From the NCBI GenBank assembly GCA_045654245.1, contig JAZOMX010000029.1, positions 1 to 23,242 on the forward strand: DNA of 23,242 bases, given 5' to 3'. The notes beneath the pieces were generated by a model. It made no database searches. It had not been told where the DNA came from and was given only the letters and a program-made list of their open reading frames with translations. Within the stretch, counting starts at the first letter, position 1. The number at the start of each line of letters is the position of its first letter. The DNA comes from UBA10677 sp045654245 (GTDB lineage Bacteria > Bacillota > Clostridia > Christensenellales > Pumilibacteraceae). This document shows positions 15,209 through 23,188 of this stretch, one piece after another. The position numbers were made by a program, and so were the translations under genes.

Positions 15209-15960
15209 ATAACTAGGACTTCTCCTTGGCGCATTAAGATATACTTATGCTCGGGAGCAACTTCGCTCATTGCTTGCTGGAATAGAATAGGCGTACCGCC
15301 GTGTTCGGCAAAATTCCAGTAATGACAAGGAACGGCAAGCGCAGGGGAAAGCGTTTTTACGACTTGGGACGCTTGGCGCTCGTTAAGGTTACCGAACGCT
15401 CCGTTAATAGGAAGAAGTAGTAGGTCAACGCCGTGGAGTTCTTCGTTTTCGAGAAGGTCTGGACGGAACGCAGTATCGCCCATATAGTAAATTTTCTTGT
15501 TCCCAACGGTAATTAAAAGTCCAAGAGCGTCGGGAGCAAGTTCGCCGTGGTCGCAAGCAACGCCTTTTACGGAAAAATAACCGCAATCCTTTGTCTCGCC
15601 TAGGGAAATCGTTGAAAATTCGGAAACGCCACACTTTTGACACTCAACGGCAATATCAGTTGCGCCGATTAGCGTTGCGCCGTTACGAACGAGCGTAGGT
15701 ACGCTATCGGGGTCGAAGTGGTCGTAATGTCCGTGCGAGATTAAAAGGTGGTCTAGTTTGAGTTCTTCGGCGTCGAAAAGATAAGGCATAAGACGCTTAA
15801 AACCGAAAAAGCGTTCGCAACAGTTTGATAAGTAAGGGTCGATTGCGAAAAGTTTACCCTCGTCAGTTTTGAATAGAAAACCGGCTTGACCAAGGAAGAA
15901 AACTCCGAGTTCGCCCTTTTTGATTTCAGTAGAATTTACTTTATTTAGAAAAGTTTGCAT
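15205..15960 (-). CDS. UlaG-like metallo-beta-lactamase-fold hydrolase
   Basis: 251-aa MBL-fold enzyme. HGHYDH (76-81), H138, D162 (GDTAF) and H213 (CHYWNF) supply the metal ligands, and the N-terminal strand FAIDPYLSNC is typical of the UlaG-like branch (L-ascorbate-6-phosphate lactonase and relatives). In an operon with two dehydrogenases, opening a sugar lactone formed by oxidation is the likeliest role, but phosphodiesterase activity is possible. It overlaps the epimerase gene by four bases and is separated from the SDR gene by 53 bases without a clear promoter. Confidence 0.85.
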   Translation of the reverse strand: MQTFLNKVNSTEIKKGELGVFFLGQAGFLFKTDEGKLFAIDPYLSNCCERFFGFKRLMPYLFDAEELKLDHLLISHGHYDHFDPDSVPTLVRNGATLIGATDIAVECQKCGVSEFSTISLGETKDCGYFSVKGVACDHGELAPDALGLLITVGNKKIYYMGDTAFRPDLLENEELHGVDLLLLPINGAFGNLNERQASQVVKTLSPALAVPCHYWNFAEHGGTPILFQQAMSEVAPEHKYILMRQGEVLVI

Positions 15961-16013
15961 AATTATTACCTCGTAAGGCGTCGTGGCGTTTGCCCGTGGC
16001 CTTTAGTTATTAT

Positions 16014-16772
16014 TTAGAAATTTCTTGCAAAGCCACCGCAAGTCCAACCACCGTCCACGGGGAGAACAGCGCCCGTAATGTACGACGCGAAATCGGATGC
16101 TAGAAAAGCGGTTGCGTTTGCCATTTCCTCAGGCGAGCCTTGACGCGCCATAGGAATATGAGAGAGAAGTTTTGTCATAGAGTCGTCTTTTTGCCAAAGC
16201 GCTTGCGTTACGGCGATACCAACCGTACCGGGACAGAGAACGTTCGCTCTTATCCCTTTTGGAGCAAGTTCCATAGCGATTGCCTTAGTGAAGTTAATAA
16301 CGCCTGCTTTTGCCGCGGTAAAAGCGCATTGATTGCGGAGCGGAACCATACCAACGATTGAACTTACGTTCACTATCGCCGAACCTTCGGGCATATAAGG
16401 AACGCACGCTTTCGTGCAGTTGTAAGTGCCGTCAAGGTCAACTTTTAGTATAGCGTCCCACCACTTATCCGAGAATTCGTCGACGAACTTGCGCTCGTTA
16501 GGTCCAACGTTAATACCGGCGTTGTTAACTAGCACGTCGATTTTGCCGTATTTACTAGCAATTTCCGAGAACGCTTTTTGTACTTCGTCACGGTTGGTAA
16601 TATCGAAGTCGTAACCGATTGCACCAAGTTCGCTAGCGCCGTCCTTTGCGCCTTTAAGGTCGCAAGCAATAACGGTAGCGCCGTCTGATACAAAACGGTT
16701 AATCATACCTTTTCCGATACCGCCCATAGCGCCCGTGATAACTACGACTTTGTTTTCAAAAGAAATATTCAT
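16014..16772 (-). CDS. Short-chain dehydrogenase/reductase with Phe in place of catalytic Tyr
   Basis: 252-aa classical SDR of the FabG/gluconate dehydrogenase type. TGAMGGIG (13-20) binds NAD(P), D38 after beta-2 suggests NAD, NNAG is at 83-86, and the catalytic serine is in NVSSIVG (S137/S138). The YxxxK motif reads F151-T-A-A-K155: the codon is TTT, so the general-base tyrosine is missing although lysine remains. C-terminal GAVLPVDGG is standard. This may be an altered or inactive dehydrogenase, or a sequencing error. It starts 11 bases after the stop of the first ADH gene, so it is co-transcribed. Confidence 0.9.
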   Translation of the reverse strand: MNISFENKVVVITGAMGGIGKGMINRFVSDGATVIACDLKGAKDGASELGAIGYDFDITNRDEVQKAFSEIASKYGKIDVLVNNAGINVGPNERKFVDEFSDKWWDAILKVDLDGTYNCTKACVPYMPEGSAIVNVSSIVGMVPLRNQCAFTAAKAGVINFTKAIAMELAPKGIRANVLCPGTVGIAVTQALWQKDDSMTKLLSHIPMARQGSPEEMANATAFLASDFASYITGAVLPVDGGWTCGGFARNF

Positions 16773-16783
16773 TGTTTTTCTCC

Positions 16784-17830
16784 TTAATTGTTTTCGCCGT
16801 TCGGCGTTAGTAAAATTTTCATAGCCTTACCTTGTTCTAAAGTGCTGAACGCCTTTTCCCACTCAGTCATAGGCATAACGCTAATTAAACTTTTCACGTC
16901 AAGTTTACCGCTCGCCATAAGCGAGAGAGCAATATTCCAGCCGTTGTAACTCGAACTCATATTGAATTGAACGGTAAGAACTTTCATCATAGCCTCGTTC
17001 CAAGGAATTTCGGCGGTAGGGCGAGAAGTCATACCGATAGCGCAAAGCGTACCCCACTTTTTGAGCATACGAATAGAGGATACGATAGCGCTGTTTGCGC
17101 CCGACGCCTCGACTACTAGGTCGGCGCCCACGCCCGTTTCGTCCATAACGACTTTAACGGCGTCTTCGTTTTGCACGTTAATAAAGCGGTCGAAACAGTT
17201 GAGTTTTTCGGCAACTTTAAGTCTATACGGCTCGTCGGCGGTAACTCCGCAAAGATAAATCTTGCCTGCGCCTGCAATCTTCGCCATTTGGCACGAAAGC
17301 AAAGCAATAGGACCAACGCCCATAACGACTACGCTCTCGCCTGGGGTAATTCTAGCGCGCTCTAAAAGTTGATGCGCTACGATAGCGGACGGCTCTGCCA
17401 TAGCAGCCTCGGCAAGCGAAAGATTATCGGGAATTTTGTGAAGTAGTTTTTCGGGCATAGCAAGGTATGTAGCGAACGAACCGTCAATGCCCCAGCCGAT
17501 TGAACGCTTATCAGCGCAGTTTTGGATATGTCCGTTTCGGCAAAGATAACACTTTCCGCAAGCCTTATTATGAGGTTCGCCAACGACCTTGTCGCCCACG
17601 GTAAAGTTAGTAACGGCACGACCGATTTCTACGATTTCGCCCGAAAATTCGTGTCCGATAATAACGGGAGGGTAGTAAGTGAACTGGTCGTGAAGAATAT
17701 GAATATCCGTTCCACAAATACCGCTGTAAGCAACGCGGATAAGCACTTCGTCGTCGTTAATTTTAGGAATAGGGCGTTCTTCAAGCCCCATAAGGCCTTC
17801 GCCTTTCGCTGTTTTTACTAAAGCAATCAT
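16784..17830 (-). CDS. Zinc-dependent medium-chain dehydrogenase, first gene of operon
   Basis: 348-aa MDR polyol or sugar dehydrogenase. C39, H60-E61 and E146 form the catalytic zinc site; C91, C94, C97 and C105 form the structural zinc site; GVGPIA (171-176) is the nucleotide-binding loop. The closest well-known types are sorbitol/xylitol and threonine dehydrogenases; the substrate is unknown. GAGGA lies just upstream of the ATG. It is the promoter-proximal gene, which implies that it acts early in the pathway. It shares only the general family pattern with the second dehydrogenase at 13248-14306. Confidence 0.9.
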   Translation of the reverse strand: MIALVKTAKGEGLMGLEERPIPKINDDEVLIRVAYSGICGTDIHILHDQFTYYPPVIIGHEFSGEIVEIGRAVTNFTVGDKVVGEPHNKACGKCYLCRNGHIQNCADKRSIGWGIDGSFATYLAMPEKLLHKIPDNLSLAEAAMAEPSAIVAHQLLERARITPGESVVVMGVGPIALLSCQMAKIAGAGKIYLCGVTADEPYRLKVAEKLNCFDRFINVQNEDAVKVVMDETGVGADLVVEASGANSAIVSSIRMLKKWGTLCAIGMTSRPTAEIPWNEAMMKVLTVQFNMSSSYNGWNIALSLMASGKLDVKSLISVMPMTEWEKAFSTLEQGKAMKILLTPNGENN

Positions 17831-17850
17831 AATTTTCCTCGTTTTTTATA

Positions 17851-17876
17851 TTCTATGAGATTTTCCTTATAGAATA
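17851..17876 (-). promoter_or_regulatory. Operator-like inverted repeat at the operon start
   Basis: ATTCTAT (17851-17857) and ATAGAAT (17870-17876) form a perfect inverted repeat with a 12-base spacer. It overlaps the expected transcription start of the minus-strand operon, just downstream of the -10, a standard place for a repressor to bind. The repressor is not identified. Confidence 0.45.
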
Positions 17877-17905
17877 GTTATATATAAATTTTGTTCGCAA
17901 GTCAA
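17877..17905 (-). promoter_or_regulatory. Promoter of the nine-gene operon
   Basis: On the minus strand: TTGACT (17905-17900), 17 bases, TAAACT (17882-17877). The -35 is nearly consensus and the -10 weak, a combination often seen at regulated promoters. Confidence 0.6.
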
Positions 17906-17946
17906 ATCTTACCCACATAGTAACATAATATATTATTAATTTCTAT

Positions 17947-17993
17947 GCAAAAATAAGCAAAAAATAGGAATTTTTAGGCAAAAACAAGCAAAA
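17947..17993. repeat. Direct repeats in the divergent control region
   Basis: GCAAAAATAAGCAAAA at 17947-17962 recurs with one mismatch (C for T) at 17978-17993, 31 bases apart, close to three helical turns. Each unit itself contains two GCAAAA steps. They lie 42-93 bases upstream of the operon -35 and are candidate activator sites. Further out, TTCTATG (17941-17947) and CATAGAA (about 18018-18024) form a distant inverted pair. Confidence 0.5.
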
Positions 17994-18108
17994 CCGTGTT
18001 TTCTTTTCATAGAAGTTTGGATAGATAAGTTTTTAGAGTTAAAACGCGTGAAAACTAACGAAAAAAGGAGAACAAGACAAGTATTTTGGTCTTATCGTCA
18101 AATTGCGC

Positions 18109-18137
18109 TTGACAATGAAAAAAGATACGATTATAAT
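18109..18137 (+). promoter_or_regulatory. Consensus sigma-A promoter of ilvA-ridA
   Basis: TTGACA (18109-18114), exactly 17 bases, TATAAT (18132-18137): a full consensus match. The start should be near 18144, with a 26-base leader. No leader peptide or attenuator is visible, so expression should be strong and little regulated at this level. Confidence 0.9.
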
Positions 18138-18169
18138 ATACCAGTAATAGAAAAACCTAGGAGAAAAAA

Positions 18170-19363
18170 ATGTTAACAATCGACAACGTATATCGTGCAA
18201 GTAACGCGCTTAAAAACGTCGTTCGCGAAACTGACGTAATCTATGCGCCAAATCTTTGCCCGGGCACAGACCTATACCTTAAGACTGAGAACCTGCAAGT
18301 AACGGGTTCGTTTAAGGTACGCGGAGCATACTATAAAATGACTACGCTTACCGACGAGGAAAAGGCGAGAGGAGTTATTGCTTGCTCGGCGGGAAACCAC
18401 GCTCAGGGCGTAGCCTTAGCGGCTCAAAAGAACGGTATTAAGTCGATAATATGCTTGCCCGACGGTGCGCCTATATCCAAGGTTGAGGCAACCAAGAGTT
18501 ACGGAGCGGAAGTTAGACTAGTCGAAGGCGTTTACGACGACGCGTACAAAGAGGCGCTTCGCCTTCGTGACGAGCACGGCTATACCTTTATCCACCCCTT
18601 TGACGATAAGGACGTAATCGCAGGACAAGGCACGATAGCGTTAGAACTAACCAAGCAACTCCCCGACCTCGACGCAGTAATAGTACCTATCGGCGGAGGC
18701 GGATTAATTTCGGGTGTAGCGTACACTCTAAAAACGCTATTCCCGTCCGTAAAGGTTTACGGAGTACAAGCGACGGGAGCGCCCTCGATGGCAAATTCCG
18801 TGTCGCATCACCAAATCGAGCGACTTTCTGCCGTAGCAACGATTGCAGACGGAATCGCCGTAAAAGAACCGGGAACGCTAACTTACGAGATTTGCTCGAA
18901 GTACGTCGATAAAATCGTAACGGTAACGGACGACGAAATATCCGCGGCAATCTTGGCGATTATGGAGCAACACAAACTCGTAACCGAAGGCGCAGGCGCA
19001 GTAGCGGTTGCGGCGGCAATGTTTGGAAAACTCGACATAAAAGGCAAAAAGACGGTATGTTTGCTCTCTGGCGGAAATATCGACGTGACGATACTCTCAA
19101 GAGTAATCAAGCGTGGACTTATAATGTCGGGAAGAAATTGCCAACTCACGATTGAACTTATGGACAAGCCCGGACAGTTAAAGCACGTTTCGAGAATTAT
19201 AGCAGACCTAGGCGGAAACGTAACGCAAGTTCATCACGAGCGTGCGAACGAGGGTTCGGACGTAAACGGATGCTATCTCCGCATAACGCTTGAAACCCGT
19301 AATTTTGCACACAAGGAACAAATCAAGAAAGCGTTAACCGATTTTGGCTTTAAACTTTTATAA
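18170..19363 (+). CDS. ilvA: Threonine ammonia-lyase with ACT domain
   Basis: PLP enzyme that converts threonine to 2-oxobutanoate and ammonia through a reactive enamine/imine. K49 in TGSFKVRGA is the PLP lysine, SAGNHAQG is the phosphate/carboxylate loop, and GGGGLISG is the glycine-rich PLP phosphate cup. The C-terminal 75 residues (from about 323) form one ACT domain (LTIELMDKPGQLKHV), giving the 397-aa short form common in Firmicutes, rather than the about 510-aa biosynthetic form with a double ACT-like domain. AGGAG lies seven bases before the ATG. It is followed at 15 bases by ridA. Whether it serves isoleucine synthesis or catabolism cannot be decided here; no other ilv genes are present. 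Confidence 0.93.
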   Translation: MLTIDNVYRASNALKNVVRETDVIYAPNLCPGTDLYLKTENLQVTGSFKVRGAYYKMTTLTDEEKARGVIACSAGNHAQGVALAAQKNGIKSIICLPDGAPISKVEATKSYGAEVRLVEGVYDDAYKEALRLRDEHGYTFIHPFDDKDVIAGQGTIALELTKQLPDLDAVIVPIGGGGLISGVAYTLKTLFPSVKVYGVQATGAPSMANSVSHHQIERLSAVATIADGIAVKEPGTLTYEICSKYVDKIVTVTDDEISAAILAIMEQHKLVTEGAGAVAVAAAMFGKLDIKGKKTVCLLSGGNIDVTILSRVIKRGLIMSGRNCQLTIELMDKPGQLKHVSRIIADLGGNVTQVHHERANEGSDVNGCYLRITLETRNFAHKEQIKKALTDFGFKLL

Positions 19364-19377
19364 GGAGCGGAAAGGAA

Positions 19378-19758
19378 ATGGAAATCAAGAAAGTAAGCAC
19401 GGATAAAGCACCAAGCGCAATCGGACCGTATTCTCAAGCGGTAATTGCTGGTGGGCTAGTATATACCTCGGGACAAATCGCAATCAACCCTGCAAGCGGA
19501 CAAGTGGAGGCAGAGGGTATCGAGGCTCAGACCGAGCAAGTAATGAAAAACCTCGGCGCAGTTTTACAAAGCGCTGGCTCGGATTATGATAAAGCAATCA
19601 AGACCACCTGCTTTTTAGCAGAAATTGCTGATTTTGCGACTTTCAACGCAATATACGGCAAATATTTTACGGGTAAACCTGCTCGCAGTTGCGTAGCGGT
19701 AAAAGATTTACCCAAAGGCGTACTTGTAGAAGTAGAAGTAATCGCCGTAGTTGACTAA
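19378..19758 (+). CDS. ridA: RidA enamine/imine deaminase
   Basis: 126-aa YjgF/YER057c/UK114 protein that hydrolyses 2-aminoacrylate and 2-aminocrotonate derived imines. R103 in KPARSCVAV is the conserved substrate-binding arginine, and the KGVLVEVEVIAV ending is typical. It acts as a trimer in the cytoplasm. It lies 15 bases after ilvA with AAGGAAA/GGAG upstream, so the enzyme producing the reactive intermediate and the enzyme removing it are made together. An intrinsic terminator follows. Confidence 0.95.
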   Translation: MEIKKVSTDKAPSAIGPYSQAVIAGGLVYTSGQIAINPASGQVEAEGIEAQTEQVMKNLGAVLQSAGSDYDKAIKTTCFLAEIADFATFNAIYGKYFTGKPARSCVAVKDLPKGVLVEVEVIAVVD

Positions 19759-19805
19759 TCGTCCGCGTTCGCAATCCTCGCTTTTTTTGCGGGCACGGCA
19801 TTAGA

Positions 19806-19848
19806 GAGGAGTCCTAGCAATACCTCGCTTTAGGGCTCCTCGTTTTTT
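19806..19848 (+). terminator. Terminator of ilvA-ridA
   Basis: An 11-bp stem with one T-G pair, GAGGAGTCCTA (19806-19816) with 19831-19841, a 14-base loop, then G and six T residues. Confidence 0.85.
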
Positions 19849-19883
19849 ATGCAAAATCGCTTAATATTAATATGAAAATATAG

Positions 19884-19914
19884 AAAAAGCGCGCCACGAA
19901 TAAAGTGACGCGCT
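19884..19914 (-). terminator. Terminator of purC
   Basis: A 10-bp GC-rich stem 19888-19897/19905-19914 with one G-T pair and a seven-base loop; on the minus strand it ends in a T-run. It separates converging ilvA-ridA and purC. Confidence 0.85.
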
Positions 19915-19927
19915 GATTTTTATGTTA

Positions 19928-20611
19928 TTATCTATTAAGAATAAGTTTGGTAAGTTCAACGGGGTCAACGATTTTGCCGTCTTTGTAAACGCGCATATTG
20001 CCGGATGCAATTTCGTCGATAAGGATAACTTCGTCGCCGTTGTAACCGAACTCGAACTTAATATCCCAAAGGTCAAGACCAATCGACTTTAGGTCGTCGG
20101 CAACGATTTTGGTAATCTTAAGCGTTTGAGCCTTCATACTCTCGAACATTTCGGGAGACATAACGCCAAGAGCCGCTAGACCTTCGCCGGTAACTAGGGG
20201 GTCGCCTTTAGCGTCGTTTTTAAAGGTGCACTCAACGTAACCGCCAGGTAGGGGAGTGCCGTCAGCGATATACTCGCCGTATCTACGGATAAAACTACCG
20301 GTAGCAACTAAGCGACAAATAACTTCGAGACCGTGACCGAAAACTTTACCTGGAAGAACTTCCATCGTAGCGTTATCAACGTCAGCGGAAACGTAATGAG
20401 TTTTGATGCCTGCTTTCTTTAGAAGTTCGAAGTAGAGGATAGAGGTTTGAAGATTTGCTTTACCAATGCCCTCAATCGTAAGACCAACGGTATTCTCACC
20501 GGGGTCGAAAACGCCGTCTTTACCGGTGCAATCATCTTTGAACTTAAGCATAACGTTGCCGTTGTCAAGTTTGTAAACGTCTTTGGTTTTTCCTTCATAA
20601 ACTTTAATCAT
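19928..20611 (-). CDS. purC: Phosphoribosylaminoimidazole-succinocarboxamide synthase
   Basis: SAICAR synthetase of purine synthesis; joins CAIR and aspartate with ATP. YEGKTKDVY near the N-terminus is the ATP loop, CRLVATGSFIRRY and LWDIKFEFG are family signatures, and IDEIASGNMRVY matches the DE(I/V)xxxxxRxw region (usually with DSCR or DSxR). The 227-aa length is normal. AAGGAG precedes the ATG by about 11 bases. It stands alone with its own terminator, whereas purC is often inside a pur operon in Firmicutes. Confidence 0.95.
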   Translation of the reverse strand: MIKVYEGKTKDVYKLDNGNVMLKFKDDCTGKDGVFDPGENTVGLTIEGIGKANLQTSILYFELLKKAGIKTHYVSADVDNATMEVLPGKVFGHGLEVICRLVATGSFIRRYGEYIADGTPLPGGYVECTFKNDAKGDPLVTGEGLAALGVMSPEMFESMKAQTLKITKIVADDLKSIGLDLWDIKFEFGYNGDEVILIDEIASGNMRVYKDGKIVDPVELTKLILNR

Positions 20612-20657
20612 AATATAAGGGACTCCTTAAAAAATATACGAAAAATTCGCCATAGTT

Positions 20658-20666
20658 ATTTTAGCA
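20658..20666 (-). promoter_or_regulatory. Extended -10 of purC
   Basis: On the minus strand TGCTAAAAT (20666-20658) forms a TGn extended -10. No good -35 is seen at the right distance. No purine riboswitch-like fold is evident in the about 45-base leader. Confidence 0.45.
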
Positions 20667-20826
20667 TAAAAAATAATAATTGTATAGCGTTTTAATAAAA
20701 AATTTTCATTTTTTTTTCGCTGTCGAAAATATTTGTTCGACTTGCGTTTTGTAAGCAAAATCCTATACCGTATCGTGATTTTGCATACAATTTAACGAAA
20801 AATGGAACAAGAAAGATAAAAAATTA

Positions 20827-22023
20827 CTATTTAACGAGCGGATATTCTCGTAGTATTTCGCCCTCGGGGAGTTCGCTGTCCGTAGCGTAACGATAAACTT
20901 GGCGAATATCGTTAAGCAACTTTTTCTTTGCACGCTTACTCTTAAGCGAGGCGTAAAGTTCGTCCACCGGCCAGTTTACGATTTGTTTTCCCCTCTCTTG
21001 AACGGCTTTAGCGATTGTAAAAGTCGTTTTTTCGATTTTATTACCATCAAGATAGAGGTGGCAAAGGATACAAAACTCGGGCAAATGGTTTTTCACGACG
21101 ATATCCGACTTAGCCATATTGAAATTGCCTAGACAGAAGGCAACGGGTACGCTATCAATCATTTTAGCACGCTGAACCATATGCGAGTGATGAGCAAAAA
21201 TTGCGTCGGCACCAGCCTCGAGTGCCTTTTGAATAACGAGTTTGGAGAATTTACCCGGTTTAGGATTGAATTGACCGCCGACGTGCGGATAGCAAATCAC
21301 GAAATCGGCGTTTTGTTTAGCGAGGCGAATATCGTTTTGGAACTGTTCGATAAAAGGTCCGATTTTATCCTCGTGAGTAACGTCGTCGGCACGAGCGAAA
21401 GCGTGTTTCATACCGAGCCACTTTTTAATCGTTGCTCTTTTTTCGGACTTAATTTTCTTAAAAACCTTATCAACCCACGAGCGCATCATTTTTTGCACTT
21501 CGGGGGTGTACGAAGAAAGGCGTTGCGGGCGCAATAAATTAATCATAGGCAATCTTTCGTCGTCGTCCGCAATAGCGCGGTTACAAGCGTACGAGTAAGC
21601 CACGATAGCGATTTTAACTCCGTTAATCGTGATATAGAACGCCTCTTCGCGTCCATTTTCGGGTAAAAAAGTGCCCGTATGTGCTAGTCCAACCTCGTCA
21701 AGCGCCTTAATAGTGCGTATCATACCGTCAGCGCCACGGTCGAAAGTATGGTTATTGACGGTTGAAACGAGGTCGATACCGGCGTTTTTAATAGCGTTAG
21801 CGTAACTATCGGGCGCATTAAAGACGTAGAACGATTTGGTATATTCGACCTCCTCGCCGGCGAGCGGAAATTCCATATTGCCGACGACGAAATCCGATTC
21901 GTCGAGTAAGGGCTTAATTTTTGAAAAGATTTCGTCGAAGTTGTAAGAGCCGTCTTTTTGTTTAGCGAATTTAAGAACGGTTGGCTCGCACATAATATCG
22001 CCTAAAAAAGTAAGTTTAGTCAT
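20827..22023 (-). CDS. CapA-family metallophosphatase-like protein
   Basis: 398 aa from ATG 22023; a slightly earlier ATG at 22035 is itself part of the GGAGG that serves this start. LTFLGDIM with D9, VGNMEFPL (N49, E51), STVNNHTFDRG (NNH at 90-92) and a late FAHHSHMVQ are the hallmark blocks of the CapA/PgsA fold, a calcineurin-like metal centre. Family members act in poly-gamma-glutamate capsule formation, but many close homologues stand outside pgs operons and have unknown roles. No signal peptide or membrane anchor is visible, so this one is probably cytoplasmic. It lies 16 bases after the regulator gene and is likely co-transcribed and controlled by it. No pgsB or pgsC is nearby. Confidence 0.85.
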   Translation of the reverse strand: MTKLTFLGDIMCEPTVLKFAKQKDGSYNFDEIFSKIKPLLDESDFVVGNMEFPLAGEEVEYTKSFYVFNAPDSYANAIKNAGIDLVSTVNNHTFDRGADGMIRTIKALDEVGLAHTGTFLPENGREEAFYITINGVKIAIVAYSYACNRAIADDDERLPMINLLRPQRLSSYTPEVQKMMRSWVDKVFKKIKSEKRATIKKWLGMKHAFARADDVTHEDKIGPFIEQFQNDIRLAKQNADFVICYPHVGGQFNPKPGKFSKLVIQKALEAGADAIFAHHSHMVQRAKMIDSVPVAFCLGNFNMAKSDIVVKNHLPEFCILCHLYLDGNKIEKTTFTIAKAVQERGKQIVNWPVDELYASLKSKRAKKKLLNDIRQVYRYATDSELPEGEILREYPLVK

Positions 22024-22039
22024 AAAAACCTCCAAATAA

Positions 22040-23113
22040 TTATTCTTTATCGGGGCTAGTCGTTTTTCTCACGACCATATTAGTCTGAACTTTAACGTTT
22101 TTCTTAGTAAGTAGAGGATTAGCGCAAGTTTCGAGCATAACTTCGATAGCGATTTCCGCCATTTTATTGAATGAGTAAGCAAAAGTAGTGAGGTTAACCT
22201 CTCGAGTAATCGAAGTAAGGTTATCGTAGCCGACGATACCCACTCTTTCAGGAACGGAAAAGTCTGCGTTACGCACGAGGAAGTAGAGGTCCATAGCGGT
22301 CAAATCGTGGTAGCAAAAAACTCCGGTTTTCTCTTGACTACTCTCGAGAAAGGATAAGATAGCGTTACTAGTTTTAGCGTCGTCGTGGTCGAGAATAAAG
22401 ATATTCGACCTAGGCAAATCGTAGCCTAGTTTTTTAAGTCCAGCGGAAAAGCCGTTAAGACGCTCGTTATTAACGCTGAAGTTATTTTTATTAACGACGT
22501 AAACGAAACGAGTGTAACCGCACTCGACCAAGTGGCGAGAGGCGGTAACGCCGGCGGAATAATTGTCGCTGGAAATTGAAGAAATATCGATATTGCTTAG
22601 TTTTTTACCAATCGTAACGATAGGAAGAGGGAAACGAGAGTAAAAATCGATAATTTTAGGGGTTTGGTTTTTGAGGAAGGAGAAAAGCCCGATACAGCCT
22701 TGACGAACGAGTTTTTCCATTTCCTCGATTTCGTTTTCGCCCTTAGTAAGCGTAAGAACGGGAGTGATGCCACGCTTGAGCAAAGTATTATTAAGCGCCT
22801 CTACCGTTTCGCCGTAGAACGGATTAGTAAGAGAGGGGAGTAAAATGCCTAGTTTTTTCTCGGGCGAGCGGTTAAGCAAGGAAAAGAGGTCGCTATCAGT
22901 TCTGCACGGGCCGTTCGTTACGAAACACTTATTGCCGATAGAAAGAACGATTTTTTCTTCTTTTAGCGTAGAAATAAGTTTAACGGCGGTCACGTACGAC
23001 ACTCCGTAGGTCTTTGCAAGCGAATGTGCGTCGGGGAATTTAGTTCCGCTTTTGCCCAAAATTTCGCTCTTTAAATCGTTTTTAATCGTTTGTAATACCT
23101 CGGCAAATTTCAT
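22040..23113 (-). CDS. GntR-type HTH plus LacI-type ligand-binding regulator
   Basis: 357-aa transcription factor. The start is ATG 23113 with AAGGAAA upstream; a 15-codon extension to 23158 would run into the promoter. Residues 1-70 form a GntR winged helix (FPDAHSLAKTYGVSYVTAVKLISTLKEEKIV). Residues about 87-345 form a periplasmic-binding-protein-like domain (GILLPSLTNPFYGETVEAL, then VGIVGYDN), which in LacI-family proteins binds sugars. The combination matches the AraR type of hybrid. Its nearest target is probably its own operon with capA. It is also the only sugar-type regulator in the window, so it could control the sugar operon, but there is no direct sign of that. Confidence 0.9.
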   Translation of the reverse strand: MKFAEVLQTIKNDLKSEILGKSGTKFPDAHSLAKTYGVSYVTAVKLISTLKEEKIVLSIGNKCFVTNGPCRTDSDLFSLLNRSPEKKLGILLPSLTNPFYGETVEALNNTLLKRGITPVLTLTKGENEIEEMEKLVRQGCIGLFSFLKNQTPKIIDFYSRFPLPIVTIGKKLSNIDISSISSDNYSAGVTASRHLVECGYTRFVYVVNKNNFSVNNERLNGFSAGLKKLGYDLPRSNIFILDHDDAKTSNAILSFLESSQEKTGVFCYHDLTAMDLYFLVRNADFSVPERVGIVGYDNLTSITREVNLTTFAYSFNKMAEIAIEVMLETCANPLLTKKNVKVQTNMVVRKTTSPDKE

Positions 23114-23146
23114 TTGTTTTCCTTTTTTCCTTTTTATATATAATAC

Positions 23147-23175
23147 ATTATACACCATAAAAAAAGGCTTGTCAA
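23147..23175 (-). promoter_or_regulatory. Consensus promoter of the regulator-capA operon
   Basis: On the minus strand: TTGACA (23175-23170), 17 bases, TATAAT (23152-23147), a full consensus match. The expected start is near 23140. A 10-base C tract lies three bases upstream of the -35 (23188-23179). Confidence 0.9.
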
Positions 23176-23178
23176 CGC

Positions 23179-23188
23179 GGGGGGGGGG
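23179..23188. repeat. Homopolymer G10/C10 tract at promoter
   Basis: Ten consecutive G on the plus strand (C10 in the direction of transcription), in otherwise AT-rich intergenic DNA. Tracts of this length are prone to slipped-strand length change and, next to a promoter, may alter expression between cells. Confidence 0.8.

Noticed and set aside
20695..20826. Terminator of the capA operon
   Set aside because: Hairpins such as GTCGAA/TTCGAC and GCAAAATC/GATTTTGC can be drawn, but none has a T-run on the minus strand, so I see no clear terminator in this stretch.
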